Of a stretch of DNA of 64,000 nucleotides, positions 19,198 through 29,903 are shown in pieces (within the stretch, counting starts at the first letter, position 1; the number at the start of each line of letters is the position of its first letter). The notes below the pieces were generated by a model. The model ran no database searches. It saw nothing but the letters and a program-made list of their open reading frames with translations, and was not told where the DNA came from. The translations under genes and the position numbers were made by a program. This DNA comes from Methanobacteriaceae archaeon (lineage in GTDB: Archaea > Methanobacteriota > Methanobacteria > Methanobacteriales > Methanobacteriaceae): positions 62,001-126,000 of the forward strand of contig JASEJD010000005.1 in the NCBI GenBank assembly GCA_030016715.1. Reading direction: 5' to 3'.

Positions 19198-19782
19198 TTA
19201 TTCAATAATGGCGTGCCTCATTTTAAGGTCATCTTCTTTTTTACTTAAACGTACCATAAATTCAGCTATTAAACCATCGAGAAATAATAATGATGTATCT
19301 TCAAAAAGAGTACCCATGGGTGTTAAATCATCATAATCGCCTTTCAGCACACTTGATGTGTAATGTTTCCAGGCTTCTTTAGTCTTAGTTTCTATATTAA
19401 TAGCCACGTCCATGTATTCATTTAGAGTTGAGTTTAAATTTCCAGTTATGCCAATTACTGATGCACCAACATCTTTTGTAGTCTTAGCAGCCAGAGTAAC
19501 AGTTTTAGTCTCTCCTGAACCTGATATTGCTATTAGACAGTCTTCATCATTAATAGCTGGGGTGGTAACATCTCCAACTACGTAAACAGTAAATCCTAAA
19601 TGCATTAAGCGCATAGCAAAAGCTTTACCAACTAATTCGGATCTTCCGGTCCCTACAATAAAAATAGCATCAGAATCTATAATTTTTTCTATCATCAAAT
19701 TTATTTGTTCTGGATTAATCTTTTTTATTACTTCCAAAGCGTGTTTCGTTATTCCTTCTGTGGTTTTAGTTAATACATCCAT
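19198..19782 (-). CDS. hxlB: 6-phospho-3-hexuloisomerase
   Basis: 194 aa SIS-domain protein. Converts 3-hexulose-6-phosphate to fructose-6-phosphate; in archaea run in reverse with Hps to make ribulose-5-phosphate. Visible: FIVGTGRSELVGKAFAMRLM and AISGSGETKTVTLAAKTTK, the sugar-phosphate binding turns. The C-terminal part carries FLDGLIAEFMVRL. The partner synthase gene is not in this window. Confidence 0.92.
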   Translation of the reverse strand: MDVLTKTTEGITKHALEVIKKINPEQINLMIEKIIDSDAIFIVGTGRSELVGKAFAMRLMHLGFTVYVVGDVTTPAINDEDCLIAISGSGETKTVTLAAKTTKDVGASVIGITGNLNSTLNEYMDVAINIETKTKEAWKHYTSSVLKGDYDDLTPMGTLFEDTSLLFLDGLIAEFMVRLSKKEDDLKMRHAIIE

Positions 19783-19877
19783 ATTCTCACTATTCTATAC
19801 TTTTTTTTAAATTAAATAATCTAAAAATAGAAATTTTAATATTTTTTTTTAGAAAGTTATGAAATTATTTTCCATGG

Positions 19878-20546
19878 TCAGAGGCCTGTTATTCGTATTC
19901 CAGCTAATTTAATTCTGTTTCTTATATTTAGATTGATAAGAAGAGGAGTTATCTTTTCGATTATACGTGCATTTTCTAGAGGGCCACAGTCAATGGATCT
20001 TACCCCTGGAATTTTTTCGGCAAGCTTCATAACCTCTTTTTTAGCATCTTCATGGTCTCCAGAGATTAAACAGTCACATTTAACCTCTTCTTTTATATTG
20101 ATTAAACTAGCTGAGCTGATGTTATTAAATGCAGAAACTATTTTCACATCCTTATCTTTTAAAATTTCAGCAGATCTTTCAGCAGCTGAACCTTCCCAAA
20201 GATCAACATATCTGTTAGGTTTACCACCTAGACAAGTTTCCAGGGGCACAGTAGCATCAACCAGTATTTTACCTTCAGAATGGTCTTTTATACTTCGAAG
20301 AGATACAACTTGTGCTTGCAGAGGAACAGTTAATATAAGTAAATCCCCCTCTTCTGCAGCTTCCTCATTGGTCATGCCTTGAATCTGCATTTCATCTCCC
20401 TTGATCATATTTTTTATTATATTCACAGTATTCTCGGCCTTTTTAATATCTCTTGATCCTATGATCACATCTAAACCGGCCTGAACAAATCTTAATGCCA
20501 GACCAAACCCTTGATCTCCAGTTCCACCAATTATTGCAACTTTCAT
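19878..20546 (-). CDS. npdG: F420-dependent NADP oxidoreductase
   Basis: 222 aa. Moves hydride between reduced coenzyme F420 and NADP+, supplying NADPH in methanogens. N-terminal MKVAIIGGTGDQGFGLALRF binds NADP (with SRD for the 2 prime phosphate); the F420-binding region includes KIVSAFNNISSASL and CLISGDHEDAKKEV. The start at 20546 is preferred because GGAG lies 7 bases upstream; two more ATGs exist up to 20564. Monocistronic. Confidence 0.95.
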   Translation of the reverse strand: MKVAIIGGTGDQGFGLALRFVQAGLDVIIGSRDIKKAENTVNIIKNMIKGDEMQIQGMTNEEAAEEGDLLILTVPLQAQVVSLRSIKDHSEGKILVDATVPLETCLGGKPNRYVDLWEGSAAERSAEILKDKDVKIVSAFNNISSASLINIKEEVKCDCLISGDHEDAKKEVMKLAEKIPGVRSIDCGPLENARIIEKITPLLINLNIRNRIKLAGIRITGL

Positions 20547-20712
20547 ATTAATTCTCCACATCATTCAATATATTTATCCATGAAATTAATATTATACTTG
20601 TTAAATTAAAGTATTAATAAATACTGTTTGGATTTATTTAATAGAATCTTAAAAAAATTTCTTAATGATCAACAAGGATAGAATAAACAATTGATATCAA
20701 TCAATTCTTTAA

Positions 20713-21462
20713 TCATAGGATTTTTTTTAGATATTCTAGACTTTTTAATACTTCCTCTCTATTTTTTACTTCAATTGTAAGGTTACCTTTATAATTTAAT
20801 TTATTTAATTGTTTAATAAGAGATTTAAAATCTATATTATCACTGCCCACTGCATTGTGACTGTCATAAGAACCATCATTATCACTAAGATGAATATGCC
20901 TGATTCTTTCCAGTTTTAACATCTCTTTCACTGTGTACTGATTGGTATGGGCATGGCCCACATCCATGGTTATGAAGCTGTCAATATCCTCAACCACATC
21001 TTTAAGATGGTTAATATCTTGGCAGAGAAATCCATCAATATGGGGCATATTTTCCACACACATATCTATCGAGTGTTCATCTGCATATTTAGAACATTCT
21101 CGTAAGGAGGATATACAGTCTTTACTTACTTTATCTTTAAATTTAGCTGCCATAACGGAAATAGTTCCGGGGTGTACCACTACAATCTCTGAATCCATTA
21201 AAGATGCAGTTTCAATGGACTTTTTTATTTGGGATATTGAAGATTTTCTGATAGCATAATTAGAAGAAGCCAAATTAATATCAGATAGAGGAGCATGGAT
21301 ATTAATTTTGAGTTTATAAGAATCAATAATATTTCTTTCTAAATCATGATAAGGATATTCATTAATAATTTCACAGTATTCAACCTTCAAATCTTCCAAG
21401 TAGGAGAGAACATCTTCTAGGTTTGCAGGGTACAATGCCAGTGTTGATACTCCAATTCTCAT
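20713..21462 (-). CDS. Xylose-isomerase-like TIM-barrel protein
   Basis: 249 aa of the AP endonuclease 2/sugar isomerase superfamily. Putative metal ligands lie in VVVHPGTIS, CVENMPH, TMDVGHAHTN, IHLSDNDGS and LTIEVK, the normal strand-end positions of this fold. Likely a metal-dependent sugar-phosphate isomerase or epimerase, or an endonuclease IV relative; the shortness favours an isomerase-like role. Function in methanogens not established. Confidence 0.8.
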   Translation of the reverse strand: MRIGVSTLALYPANLEDVLSYLEDLKVEYCEIINEYPYHDLERNIIDSYKLKINIHAPLSDINLASSNYAIRKSSISQIKKSIETASLMDSEIVVVHPGTISVMAAKFKDKVSKDCISSLRECSKYADEHSIDMCVENMPHIDGFLCQDINHLKDVVEDIDSFITMDVGHAHTNQYTVKEMLKLERIRHIHLSDNDGSYDSHNAVGSDNIDFKSLIKQLNKLNYKGNLTIEVKNREEVLKSLEYLKKIL

Positions 21463-21562
21463 TAAAATTCACCTTATAATACAAAAAGAAATATTATTCA
21501 TATTATGAAAGTATAATACTATCCTAATAGTCTTCTTGCGGAATAATTTCTAATTTTATAGT

Positions 21563-23386
21563 TTATTCATTTCTCATTCTTGCCACTATTGGCAGGTTAC
21601 GTTTCAGTGCCTTGATAATTATATCTGCAAGTTCAATATCTTTTTTAATTTTTATGGATCCCTTCTTACCTACAGTAGCAGTAAAAAGATATTCCTCATC
21701 AACAATTATATCAAAGGGTGTTCCAGTAAATTCTCTTCCAAAATTTAAGACTACATAATTTCCAGAGAGTTCCACATTCACAGGGAATGTTTCTTCTACT
21801 TGTTTCAAACTCAGAGATTCTACACCAATGCTTATACCTATCTTGTTCTCAATTTCGTCTATGGTTTTGCCTTTCTTTCCAATTAGTTTAGCCACGTTAG
21901 CTTCATCAATCCAAACATTAGCTCTTTTATCAGATTTCATATCAACTTCCACTATGGCTTTTGGTATTTTCTTTTTTATTTCCTTTATTATTTCTCTTTC
22001 AACAATCTTCAATGCTGGGGATTTTTCGTATTCAGACTGACCAACATCCATTACAATGGTCTGTTCTCCGTAGGTGTATATTTCATGGACCAAGTCACCA
22101 GACTCAAAATCCTTGATCTCAATTACTGGACGGGCAAGATCTGCTTCAAGCATTCCACTAGGTACTTTAACAGTTAAAGCCACATCAAAGATAGATTTAA
22201 CCCTTCCTTCATCAATAAAAATGGTTGTATCCACAATTGATGGAATCATTCCCAGCTCAACCCTGCCTATTATACGCTGGATAGCATCTATGGGGCGGGT
22301 GGCATGTACAACTCCGATCATACCTACACCAGCCAGCCGCATATCTGCAAATATTTTAAAATCTTTAGTTTTTCTTAATTCATCATAAATAGTATAATCT
22401 GGCCTTACCAGTAGCAGTATGTCTGCAGTTTTCTGCATATCCTTCTCCAAGGGAGCATATTGGGTTATTTCATCTCCGACTTGGAGATCCCGGGGTGATT
22501 CCATGGTTTTCACAATGGAGTTAAGTTCAGAACTGTAAAATTCTGTTACAGCTTGAGCAAAAGTTGTTTTACCTGCTCCAGGAGATCCAGCAATTAATAT
22601 TCCTTTTGCAGTATTAGTTAAACGTTCAATTAATTTTTCTGGAAGTTTATAATCTTTAAGTGAAACTTTAGCCACTGGTCGCACTGCAGTTATCTCAAAA
22701 CCATCAGAAAAAGGTGGTCTAGCAATAGAAATACGGTACTCTCTGAATTGAATAACAGTAGCACCTTCCCTCTCAATTTCAATGAAACTATTAAAATCAG
22801 ATTTAGCTCTTTCAACGATTTCACGAGCCATTCCATGTATTTCTGAAAATGATAACGGCTTTTTACCTATTTTTATGAGTTTTATTCTTCCAGGCCTTCC
22901 TTTTTTGGCCATGGGCACCACATTTTCTTTTAAATGAACTGACATGGTTTCTTGGTCAAAGAATTTGGTAATCTCCAAATCACCATATTCAATTATTTCC
23001 TGTTTTATAAAGATTACATCTAAGCCTTGTGCTTTGGCTACTTCTGATTGTACTCGGTCGCTGGTAATTAATGTGCCTTCATGTTCTTGTGCAGTTCCTC
23101 TAATTAAAGCGTCTATTTCTCCTCCTCTTGCAAGGGAAATTTCATTTAAGGTGGGTCTTCTACCAACATAATCTAATTCAATCTTCTTTTTTTGATTAAG
23201 TTTTTGCAAGTTTTTAAGTTCTTCTAAACCATTGAAACCAGTTTCCCGTCCTCTGTTTGCTTGATACTCTAATTCAGATACAACTGCTTCTGGAATTATA
23301 ACTTGGCAACCATCATATTCTTTTTTCTGAACTATGGAAGTGATTCGACCATCCACAATAACACTCGTATCTGGAACTATTCTCAT
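21563..23386 (-). CDS. PINA-type protein: PIN domain, hexameric ATPase and KH domain
   Basis: 607 aa. N-terminal PIN domain ([35 protein letters not shown]) is followed by a VirB11/PilT-like ATPase (Walker [11 protein letters not shown] near residue 265, [20 protein letters not shown]) and a KH domain ([19 protein letters not shown] near residue 500). The Sulfolobus homologue PINA is a hexameric ATPase/helicase that works on Holliday junctions. Starts at the ATG immediately after the hisI stop codon, so the two are translationally linked. Confidence 0.93.
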   Translation of the reverse strand: MRIVPDTSVIVDGRITSIVQKKEYDGCQVIIPEAVVSELEYQANRGRETGFNGLEELKNLQKLNQKKKIELDYVGRRPTLNEISLARGGEIDALIRGTAQEHEGTLITSDRVQSEVAKAQGLDVIFIKQEIIEYGDLEITKFFDQETMSVHLKENVVPMAKKGRPGRIKLIKIGKKPLSFSEIHGMAREIVERAKSDFNSFIEIEREGATVIQFREYRISIARPPFSDGFEITAVRPVAKVSLKDYKLPEKLIERLTNTAKGILIAGSPGAGKTTFAQAVTEFYSSELNSIVKTMESPRDLQVGDEITQYAPLEKDMQKTADILLLVRPDYTIYDELRKTKDFKIFADMRLAGVGMIGVVHATRPIDAIQRIIGRVELGMIPSIVDTTIFIDEGRVKSIFDVALTVKVPSGMLEADLARPVIEIKDFESGDLVHEIYTYGEQTIVMDVGQSEYEKSPALKIVEREIIKEIKKKIPKAIVEVDMKSDKRANVWIDEANVAKLIGKKGKTIDEIENKIGISIGVESLSLKQVEETFPVNVELSGNYVVLNFGREFTGTPFDIIVDEEYLFTATVGKKGSIKIKKDIELADIIIKALKRNLPIVARMRNE

Positions 23387-23785
23387 TCATTTCTCCCCAT
23401 ATATTTTATCAGGTTCAAAAACCTTATTTTTTATAATTTTAAGATCATTATCTTCTATTTTGCGGAAAAAACAGGAGTAATATCCTTCATGACATGCTCC
23501 TCCTTCCTGTTCAACCTTAATTAGAACAGCATCCAAGTCACAATCAACAAATATTTCTTTAACTTTCTGGATATGATTGGAGCTCTCACCTTTTAACCAT
23601 ATTTTATTTCTAGAAGTGCTCCAGTAATGAACCTTACCAGTTTCTAATGTTTTACTAAGGGCTTCTTTATTCATATATGCAACCATTAAAACTTCTAATG
23701 TTTCATAGTCCTGAGAAATAGCCATTATAAGAGCTTCACCATTTATTGTATGTCTAAAATTTAAATTTAATTGATCAAAACTCAT
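23387..23785 (-). CDS. hisI: Phosphoribosyl-AMP cyclohydrolase
   Basis: 132 aa stand-alone HisI. Opens the adenine ring of PR-AMP, the third step of histidine synthesis. Signature elements: VLMVAYMNKEAL, GKVHYWSTSRNKIWLKGE, the metal-binding VDCDLDAVLIK and EGGACHEGYYSCFFR with the zinc cysteines. Not fused to HisE. Followed without a gap by the PINA-type gene. Confidence 0.96.
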   Translation of the reverse strand: MSFDQLNLNFRHTINGEALIMAISQDYETLEVLMVAYMNKEALSKTLETGKVHYWSTSRNKIWLKGESSNHIQKVKEIFVDCDLDAVLIKVEQEGGACHEGYYSCFFRKIEDNDLKIIKNKVFEPDKIYGEK

Positions 23786-23873
23786 TATATCATCTAGGAT
23801 TCTTTTTTTAGGGTTTCATGAACTACTATATTTTTAGCCTACATATTATTAACACAATATATTATGTTGGAAC

Positions 23874-25160
23874 CTAAATTAACTTTTTAAGGTTATCCAC
23901 TAATTTATCCATATTAACACTTTCTTGGGTACCAGTTTCCATATCCTTTAATGTGACTTGGCCTTCTTCTAGATCTCTTTCTCCGATTAAGACCACATAT
24001 TTGACTCCTAAATTATTAGCATAACTTAGAATTTTTTTAAGTTTTTTACGGGCCAGATCAACATCTGAAGCAATACCAACCTTTCTAAGACTCTGAACTA
24101 TTTCAAAAGCTTTTTGCCGCGTATTTTTTGATATAGGTGCCACATAAACTTTTAGATTGTCATTTACAGTTAGATTAACATTTTGACTTTCAAGGGCTCC
24201 CATCACCCGGTCGAATCCAAATGCAAATCCAGTTGATGCCACTTTTTCTCCGCCGAAAACTTCGATTAGGTTGTAGGTTCCACCACCACAAATCTGTTTC
24301 TGAGCTCCTAAACCATGAACATATATCTCAAAAACCATTCCACTATAATAATCCAATCCACGAGCTATTCCTAGATTAACCATGTAATTATCCATTCCAA
24401 AAGAATCAAGAGTATTTAATAAATCTTCAAGATCTTTTAATGCATTAAAAGCTGGTTCAATATCCTTTACCAATTCTTCAACTTGTATCAGTAACTCTTT
24501 TCCACCTTTTAATCCAATTAATGTGAGAAGGATTTTACGATATATTCCATTCAAATTTAGGTTGTCTAGATATTCCTTTAGTTCATCCATATCTCCTTTG
24601 TCAATGATGCCCATGACCTGGTCTTGAACATCCCCGGTGATATCAGCTTCTTCCAGCACTCCCCTTAATATTCCTAAATTTCCAACATGTATCTCGAATT
24701 CATTAAGTCCTAACTCATCTAAGCTCTGATTAGCCAAAGATATAACTTCTGCTTCTGCCTCAGGAGATTTTCCACCAATTAATTCACAACCAAACTGCCA
24801 AAACTGCCTCCATCTTCCAGCTTGAGGCCTTTCATATCTAAAGCAACTACCAAAATAATACATTTTAATTGGTTTAGGACTTTTTTGGAATTTATCCATA
24901 AAAAGACGGGCCACGGGTGCAGTAAGCTCCGGACGAAGTGCTAGTTCCCTCCCGCTCTTATCTTGAAAATGATATATTTGCTCTTTAATTTCTTCACCAG
25001 ACTTCAATGTGAAAAGTTTTAACTCTTCAAATAAGGGTGTTTTAATTTCACTGTAACCATAAGTTTCGAAAACTCTTCTTAAAATGGTCTCGGCATATTT
25101 TCTCTGTTCCATTTCTTCAAATAAAAAATCTCGAGTTCCTCTGGGTCTCAATATTTCCAT
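23874..25160 (-). CDS. hisS: Histidyl-tRNA synthetase
   Basis: 428 aa class II synthetase. Motif 2 lies around [31 protein letters not shown] and [16 protein letters not shown] are HisA-type histidine-binding signatures; motif 3 region is [13 protein letters not shown]-terminal anticodon domain from about residue 335. GGAGGACTT precedes the ATG. Downstream of the HARP gene, and followed by hisI with an 88-base gap. Confidence 0.96.
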   Translation of the reverse strand: MEILRPRGTRDFLFEEMEQRKYAETILRRVFETYGYSEIKTPLFEELKLFTLKSGEEIKEQIYHFQDKSGRELALRPELTAPVARLFMDKFQKSPKPIKMYYFGSCFRYERPQAGRWRQFWQFGCELIGGKSPEAEAEVISLANQSLDELGLNEFEIHVGNLGILRGVLEEADITGDVQDQVMGIIDKGDMDELKEYLDNLNLNGIYRKILLTLIGLKGGKELLIQVEELVKDIEPAFNALKDLEDLLNTLDSFGMDNYMVNLGIARGLDYYSGMVFEIYVHGLGAQKQICGGGTYNLIEVFGGEKVASTGFAFGFDRVMGALESQNVNLTVNDNLKVYVAPISKNTRQKAFEIVQSLRKVGIASDVDLARKKLKKILSYANNLGVKYVVLIGERDLEEGQVTLKDMETGTQESVNMDKLVDNLKKLI

Positions 25161-25310
25161 TAATAAGTCCTCCGCTGTAAAAAGTATAAAATTGTTTTAA
25201 TTAATTACAAAAAATAACATTTCCCTAAATAATTTAGAATAATATTCAGTTAATATAAAGGGAATTGTTTTTAGTATTTTTTCTTTAAATATAATCCTTG
25301 TTGTTGCTAA

Positions 25311-25973
25311 CTATTCATAAAATTTTAGGTATTCCTTTAACATTTTGGGGAATGATTTTGCGCTTAAAAATCTTAAACCCAACCTTTCAGCCCATATTTT
25401 TATTCCTTCATCTGCTGCTACCACACCAGCCCCTAATTCTTTGGCTAATAATAGTACATCAAGGTCTGGTGCACTATCCAAGGTACCTTTTCGTAGGGCG
25501 GCCCGATACTTCTTCCTAAAATCTTTAATTGCTTTGCCGATAATTTTTACTTCAATATCTGTTTTCTTTTGTCCACGGGATGCCATTACCATTGATTCCA
25601 CTGCAGCTTCCCATACAGCACTTTCTGAGATTCTCATACCCTTGTTCATCCGCTCTCTCATGTCATGAACATATTCATAGAATATTTCGGAGGGTATTTT
25701 AGTATCATAACGGTTGGGTGATTTTTTAACAATCCATGTTTCGGCTTTGATCATAATCTCATCTGGACACTCATAGCGGGCCATATAATCTGAAAATTCT
25801 TTATAGGTAATAGGAGGCATATGACAACTCATATTAAGCATTATCCTGGATCGGGCAATATAATCAAGCATAACATCCACTGTTTTTAACAATTCACCAT
25901 CACCTAAATCATCACGCATTTGATTATCAGTAAATGCAGTGGTATCCAGAACAAAACGTTGTTTAGCCGGCAT
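25311..25973 (-). CDS. HARP-type protein-only RNase P (formerly RNA ligase partner protein, UPF0278)
   Basis: 220 aa PIN-like metallonuclease. Homologues of the Aquifex enzyme mature tRNA 5 prime ends without RNA; the family was earlier called RNA ligase partner. Acidic active-site residues are visible: D10 (FVLDTTAF), D170 and D172 (SAPDLDVLLLA) and D188 (VAADEGIKI). The arginine/lysine-rich insertion (RKKYRAALRKG) lies in the helical arm. The archaeon probably also has RNA-based RNase P, so its in vivo role is open. GGAGGATTT gives a clear start. Upstream of hisS. Confidence 0.93.
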   Translation of the reverse strand: MPAKQRFVLDTTAFTDNQMRDDLGDGELLKTVDVMLDYIARSRIMLNMSCHMPPITYKEFSDYMARYECPDEIMIKAETWIVKKSPNRYDTKIPSEIFYEYVHDMRERMNKGMRISESAVWEAAVESMVMASRGQKKTDIEVKIIGKAIKDFRKKYRAALRKGTLDSAPDLDVLLLAKELGAGVVAADEGIKIWAERLGLRFLSAKSFPKMLKEYLKFYE

Positions 25974-26318
25974 AAAAATCCTCCATCATCAATTTCAGAT
26001 TTCAATAAAATTTCATTATCATTTTATATTTTTTATTTGAAACATTTATTATTATCTAATTTTTAAATACATCAAAGTTTAGTATAGTTTAATTTGATGT
26101 ATATTTTATCTATTTTATGTATTAAAAACTATATAAAATCAGTTGCATTTTTTATTAGTTTTTTGCATTTTAAATCAATTTATTAGTTAACAAGTCCTTA
26201 AATTGATTAAAAAGATATAGATAATGTTAGGTGCATAGCAATCCCTTACTTGTTATTCATTATTTTTAATTAATAATTAACTACTTAACCTTTGATGGGA
26301 TAAATAATTGTTGATAAT
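25974..26318. other. Divergent intergenic region, no gene seen
   Basis: 345 bases between the divergently transcribed HARP and aroE genes. It is very AT-rich, with several TATA-like stretches on both strands (for example near 26090-26130), and must hold both promoters. I see no ORF with a ribosome binding site, no strong hairpin and no tRNA-like structure. A GTTGAT motif lies just before the aroE ATG. Confidence 0.6.
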
Positions 26319-27164
26319 ATGATAACTGGTAAAACTAGTTTGGTGGGTGTAATTGGTGATCCTGTTAAACACAGTTTATCTCCTCTGATGCATAATGCTG
26401 CGTTTTTTGAACTTGGACTGGATTATGTTTATATTCCATTTAGAGTAGCTAAACAGGATCTGAAAACTGCTATTAACGGTGCCCAAAGTCTTAATCTGAA
26501 AGGTTTAAATGTAACCATACCTCATAAGATAAGAATAATCAAATATATAGATGAATTAGATCGGTTATCTGAGCTGATTGGTGCTGTAAATACTTTAAAA
26601 TTTGAAAATAATTTAATCAAAGGTTATAATACAGACGGGACAGGGTTAATAAGGGCTTTAGAAGAATTCACACAGATAAAAGATAAGAAGATCATAATAA
26701 CTGGAGCTGGAGGAGCAGCACGTGCTGCTGCCTATCAGACACTTATAGAAAAAGCAGGTTCCCTTGTTATAGCTAATAGGACGCTTGATAATGCCATCTC
26801 TCTTCAAGAAGACATAATAAATGATCTTGGAAGTGATGTAAAGGTCATAGGCTTAGATAGCAAACTACAAAATGAACTGAAGGATGCAGATATATTAATT
26901 GATACTACCCCTATTGGTATGTATCCTAATATTAATGAAAAACCGGTTGTTAGTGCAGAAGACATGCATTCGGATTTAATAGTGTTTGACATGGTTTATA
27001 ATCCTCTAAAAACCAGTCTGCTTAAGGAAGCAGAGAATGCTGGGGCAAAACCAGTATCAGGAATAAAAATGTTAATTTATCAAGGTATTGAATCATTTCA
27101 GATATGGACTGGAATCAGACCGACTTATAAATCATTTGAAAATGGTTTAAAGGGAGTATTATGA
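26319..27164 (+). CDS. aroE: Shikimate dehydrogenase
   Basis: 281 aa. Reduces 3-dehydroshikimate to shikimate with NADPH. Substrate-binding GDPVKHSLSPLMHNAAF, catalytic Lys in NVTIPHKIRI, NTDGTG, and the NADP site ITGAGGAARAAAYQ with IANRT. Likely monocistronic and followed by a hairpin. aroD, the preceding pathway step, is 8 kb away on the other strand. Confidence 0.95.
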   Translation: MITGKTSLVGVIGDPVKHSLSPLMHNAAFFELGLDYVYIPFRVAKQDLKTAINGAQSLNLKGLNVTIPHKIRIIKYIDELDRLSELIGAVNTLKFENNLIKGYNTDGTGLIRALEEFTQIKDKKIIITGAGGAARAAAYQTLIEKAGSLVIANRTLDNAISLQEDIINDLGSDVKVIGLDSKLQNELKDADILIDTTPIGMYPNINEKPVVSAEDMHSDLIVFDMVYNPLKTSLLKEAENAGAKPVSGIKMLIYQGIESFQIWTGIRPTYKSFENGLKGVL

Positions 27165-27169
27165 TATAA

Positions 27170-27205
27170 AAAAAGATTAGATTAGTATATTATTATAATC
27201 TTTTT
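27170..27205 (+). terminator. Hairpin after aroE
   Basis: Arms AAAAAGATTA (27170-27179) and TAATCTTTTT (27196-27205) are perfectly complementary and end in a T run, six bases after the aroE stop. The shape suits a transcription terminator; it is AT-rich and so weak as RNA. Confidence 0.45.
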
Positions 27206-27428
27206 ATAGATAAATTATCATTTGATCAAGAGGAATAGTCAAATAAATAAATTTATCAAGTTGAGATTCCTATTTTTTAATAAAATAAAAAAAACATTTT
27301 TTCCATTAAAAAAATGGATATACTTCGTTATAATCGTATAATAAACCTAAAATGGTTTATTTATAAAAATTAAGTTTAATCATTAAATTAATTAAATAAA
27401 AAAATTGAAAAGGTTTGATGGTGATTAG

Positions 27429-28394
27429 ATGAGCGGGCCATGGGTTGAAAAATACAGACCAAACAATCTAGAAGAGATAGTAGGTCAAGATCATATTGTA
27501 CAAAGACTAAAAAGATATGTAGATGAAGAAAGCATGCCTAATTTAATGTTTACCGGCCCGGCTGGGGTGGGTAAAACAACAACAGCACTGGCTTTGGCTA
27601 AATCAGTCTTAGGAGATTATTGGCGACAAAATTTTTTAGAGTTAAATGCCTCCGATGCTAGAGGTATAGACACTGTAAGAACCAATATTAAGAATTTCTG
27701 TCGATTAAAACCAGTCGGTGCACCATTCCGGATAATATTTTTAGATGAAGTAGACAACATGACCAAAGATGCTCAACATGCTTTAAGACGTGAAATGGAG
27801 ATGTACACAAAAACATCTTCATTCATTCTATCATGTAATTACTCCTCTAAGATAATTGACCCTATACAATCCAGATGTGCCATATTTAGATTTGCACCGG
27901 TTAAAGGAAATCATATAATAAAGAGATTGGAAATAATTGCCCAGAAAGAAGAGTTGGACATTGATATAAAGGCAATAGAGAGCATTGTCTATTTTGCTGA
28001 GGGTGATTTAAGAAAAGCAATAAACATACTCCAAGCATCAGCATCAGTAAGTGAGAAGATAACTGAGGAAAGCATTCACGAAGTTGTTTCCAAAGCCCGA
28101 CCTCAAGATGTTAAGAAGATGATTAACAAGGCATTAAACGGAGATTTTCTTGGTGCTAGAAACATACTCCGTGAAGTCATGGTGGTTCAAGGAATAAGTG
28201 GAGAAGATATGGTGACCCAGATATATCAAGAAGTATCCCGGATGGCCATGCAGGATTCGATAGATGAAGAAACCTATGTGAATCTTATTAGCAGTATCAG
28301 TGAATATGATTTTAGAATAAGAGAAGGTGCAAATCCAAGAATTCAATTAGAAGCACTTATTACTAAATTTTTATCAAAATCCAGGACAGATTAG
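27429..28394 (+). CDS. rfcS: Replication factor C small subunit
   Basis: 321 aa AAA+ ATPase of the clamp loader that places PCNA on primed DNA. Starts [16 protein letters not shown] (RFC box II), Walker [13 protein letters not shown], Walker B FLDEVDNM, and SRC arginine finger in [10 protein letters not shown]. No intein, although some archaeal rfcS genes have one. GGTGATTAG precedes ATG. The rfcL ATG follows its stop directly. Confidence 0.97.
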   Translation: MSGPWVEKYRPNNLEEIVGQDHIVQRLKRYVDEESMPNLMFTGPAGVGKTTTALALAKSVLGDYWRQNFLELNASDARGIDTVRTNIKNFCRLKPVGAPFRIIFLDEVDNMTKDAQHALRREMEMYTKTSSFILSCNYSSKIIDPIQSRCAIFRFAPVKGNHIIKRLEIIAQKEELDIDIKAIESIVYFAEGDLRKAINILQASASVSEKITEESIHEVVSKARPQDVKKMINKALNGDFLGARNILREVMVVQGISGEDMVTQIYQEVSRMAMQDSIDEETYVNLISSISEYDFRIREGANPRIQLEALITKFLSKSRTD

Positions 28395-29858
28395 ATGTGG
28401 ACTGAGAAATACCGTCCAAAGACATTCGACCAAATAGTTGGTAATTTAAAGGCAAAAAAAGAGATAATGGAATGGATTGACTGCTGGAAAGAAAATAAAC
28501 CCCAAAAATGTCTTTTATTAGTAGGTCCTCCAGGCACAGGTAAAACCACCCTAGCTCATGTAATTGCCTCCAAGTTTTCAGACCATGTTGAGCTTAATGC
28601 TAGTGATAAAAGATCATATGACATCATAATGAAGACCATTGGAGAGGCTTCTGCCACAACATCTCTATTTAATAATGGTCAGAAACTTATAATACTTGAT
28701 GAAGTTGATGGACTCCATGGACGGGATGATCGAGGCGGTGTTAGAGCTATTAATAGGATCATAAAAGAAGGAAGACATCCCATAATAATGATGGCCAATG
28801 ATCCATACAGCAACCGTATCAAGGGTTTTAAATCTAAATGTAAGGTAATACCTATCCGTAAGGTACATACAAACTCAATTACAGCACTTTTAAAGAAAAT
28901 ATGTGTTTTAGAAGGTATAGACTTTGATGATGCAGTTATTAAAGATCTGGCCAAGAGATCCAATGGTGATCTACGTTCAGCCATAAATGACTTGGAAGTA
29001 ATGGCTCAAGGCAGAGAAAAGATATCTTCTAATGACTTGGATATTTTATCTCAGAAGGATAATGTTTCCAATATTTTTGACTCGGTACGAACGGTTCTAA
29101 AAAGTAAAACTTTTAGACGAATTAAAGATGCCATGCGTTTGGAAGAAGATCCTAACTTCGTATTGGAGCTCATTACAGAAAATATTCCCCGTGAGTATGA
29201 AAAAAATTATGAAATTGAAAAGGCCTATGAAATGATATCTCAGGCTGATCTTAATTTTGGAAGGGCATTTAATACAAGGGATTACACATACTGGAGGTAT
29301 ACTTTTGATTTCATGGGTCTGGGTGTTGCTCTGGCTAAAGATGAAACCTATAAAAAATTTGCAAGATATGGAACTTCAACGGTTTATACACTTCTCTCAA
29401 AAAGCAGGAGTAAGAGAGATTTAAGAGATAAAGTAGCGGCTAAAATTTCTGAAAGACTTCATACCTCAAAAAAAGAAGCCATATCACAATTTCCATACTT
29501 TGAAACAATGTTCCAGAATGATGAAACAGCCTACGAACTTGCAAACTATTTTGATTTAGAGGATTCTGAAGTAAAGCTTTTTAGATCACGAAAGATAAAA
29601 ATAAAAAAGTCTAAAAAGAAGAAATCAACAAATAAAACACAGAATAATAAAAGTACCCCTTCAGGTTTATATTCAACCACTAAAAGCAGGAAATCTTCAA
29701 AAAATCAACAAGAAAATGAAAAATCTGAAAAATCAAATAATAAAAAAAGTAAAAATAAAGACACTAATACAAGAAAGACTAAACTGAAAAAATCTGCAAA
29801 AAGAGATGTGAATACAGATAAAAAAGTTAAACAAACATCCTTGTTCAGTTTTAAATAA
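28395..29858 (+). CDS. rfcL: Replication factor C large subunit
   Basis: 487 aa. N-terminal AAA+ domain ([15 protein letters not shown], Walker [13 protein letters not shown], Walker B ILDEVDGL) and helical collar, then a lysine/serine-rich disordered tail from about residue 395. The extreme C-terminus KQTSLFSFK is a PCNA-interacting (PIP) box. Works as one copy with four RFC small subunits. Starts at the base after the rfcS stop, consistent with coupled translation. Confidence 0.97.
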   Translation: MWTEKYRPKTFDQIVGNLKAKKEIMEWIDCWKENKPQKCLLLVGPPGTGKTTLAHVIASKFSDHVELNASDKRSYDIIMKTIGEASATTSLFNNGQKLIILDEVDGLHGRDDRGGVRAINRIIKEGRHPIIMMANDPYSNRIKGFKSKCKVIPIRKVHTNSITALLKKICVLEGIDFDDAVIKDLAKRSNGDLRSAINDLEVMAQGREKISSNDLDILSQKDNVSNIFDSVRTVLKSKTFRRIKDAMRLEEDPNFVLELITENIPREYEKNYEIEKAYEMISQADLNFGRAFNTRDYTYWRYTFDFMGLGVALAKDETYKKFARYGTSTVYTLLSKSRSKRDLRDKVAAKISERLHTSKKEAISQFPYFETMFQNDETAYELANYFDLEDSEVKLFRSRKIKIKKSKKKKSTNKTQNNKSTPSGLYSTTKSRKSSKNQQENEKSEKSNNKKSKNKDTNTRKTKLKKSAKRDVNTDKKVKQTSLFSFK

Positions 29859-29903
29859 TTTAATTTTATTATCTCTTTTAAACCAATTTTTACTTTATTT
29901 ATA

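Noticed and set aside
27429-29858. Intein or frameshift in rfcS/rfcL and infB
   Set aside because: All Walker and GTPase motifs are continuous and lengths are normal.
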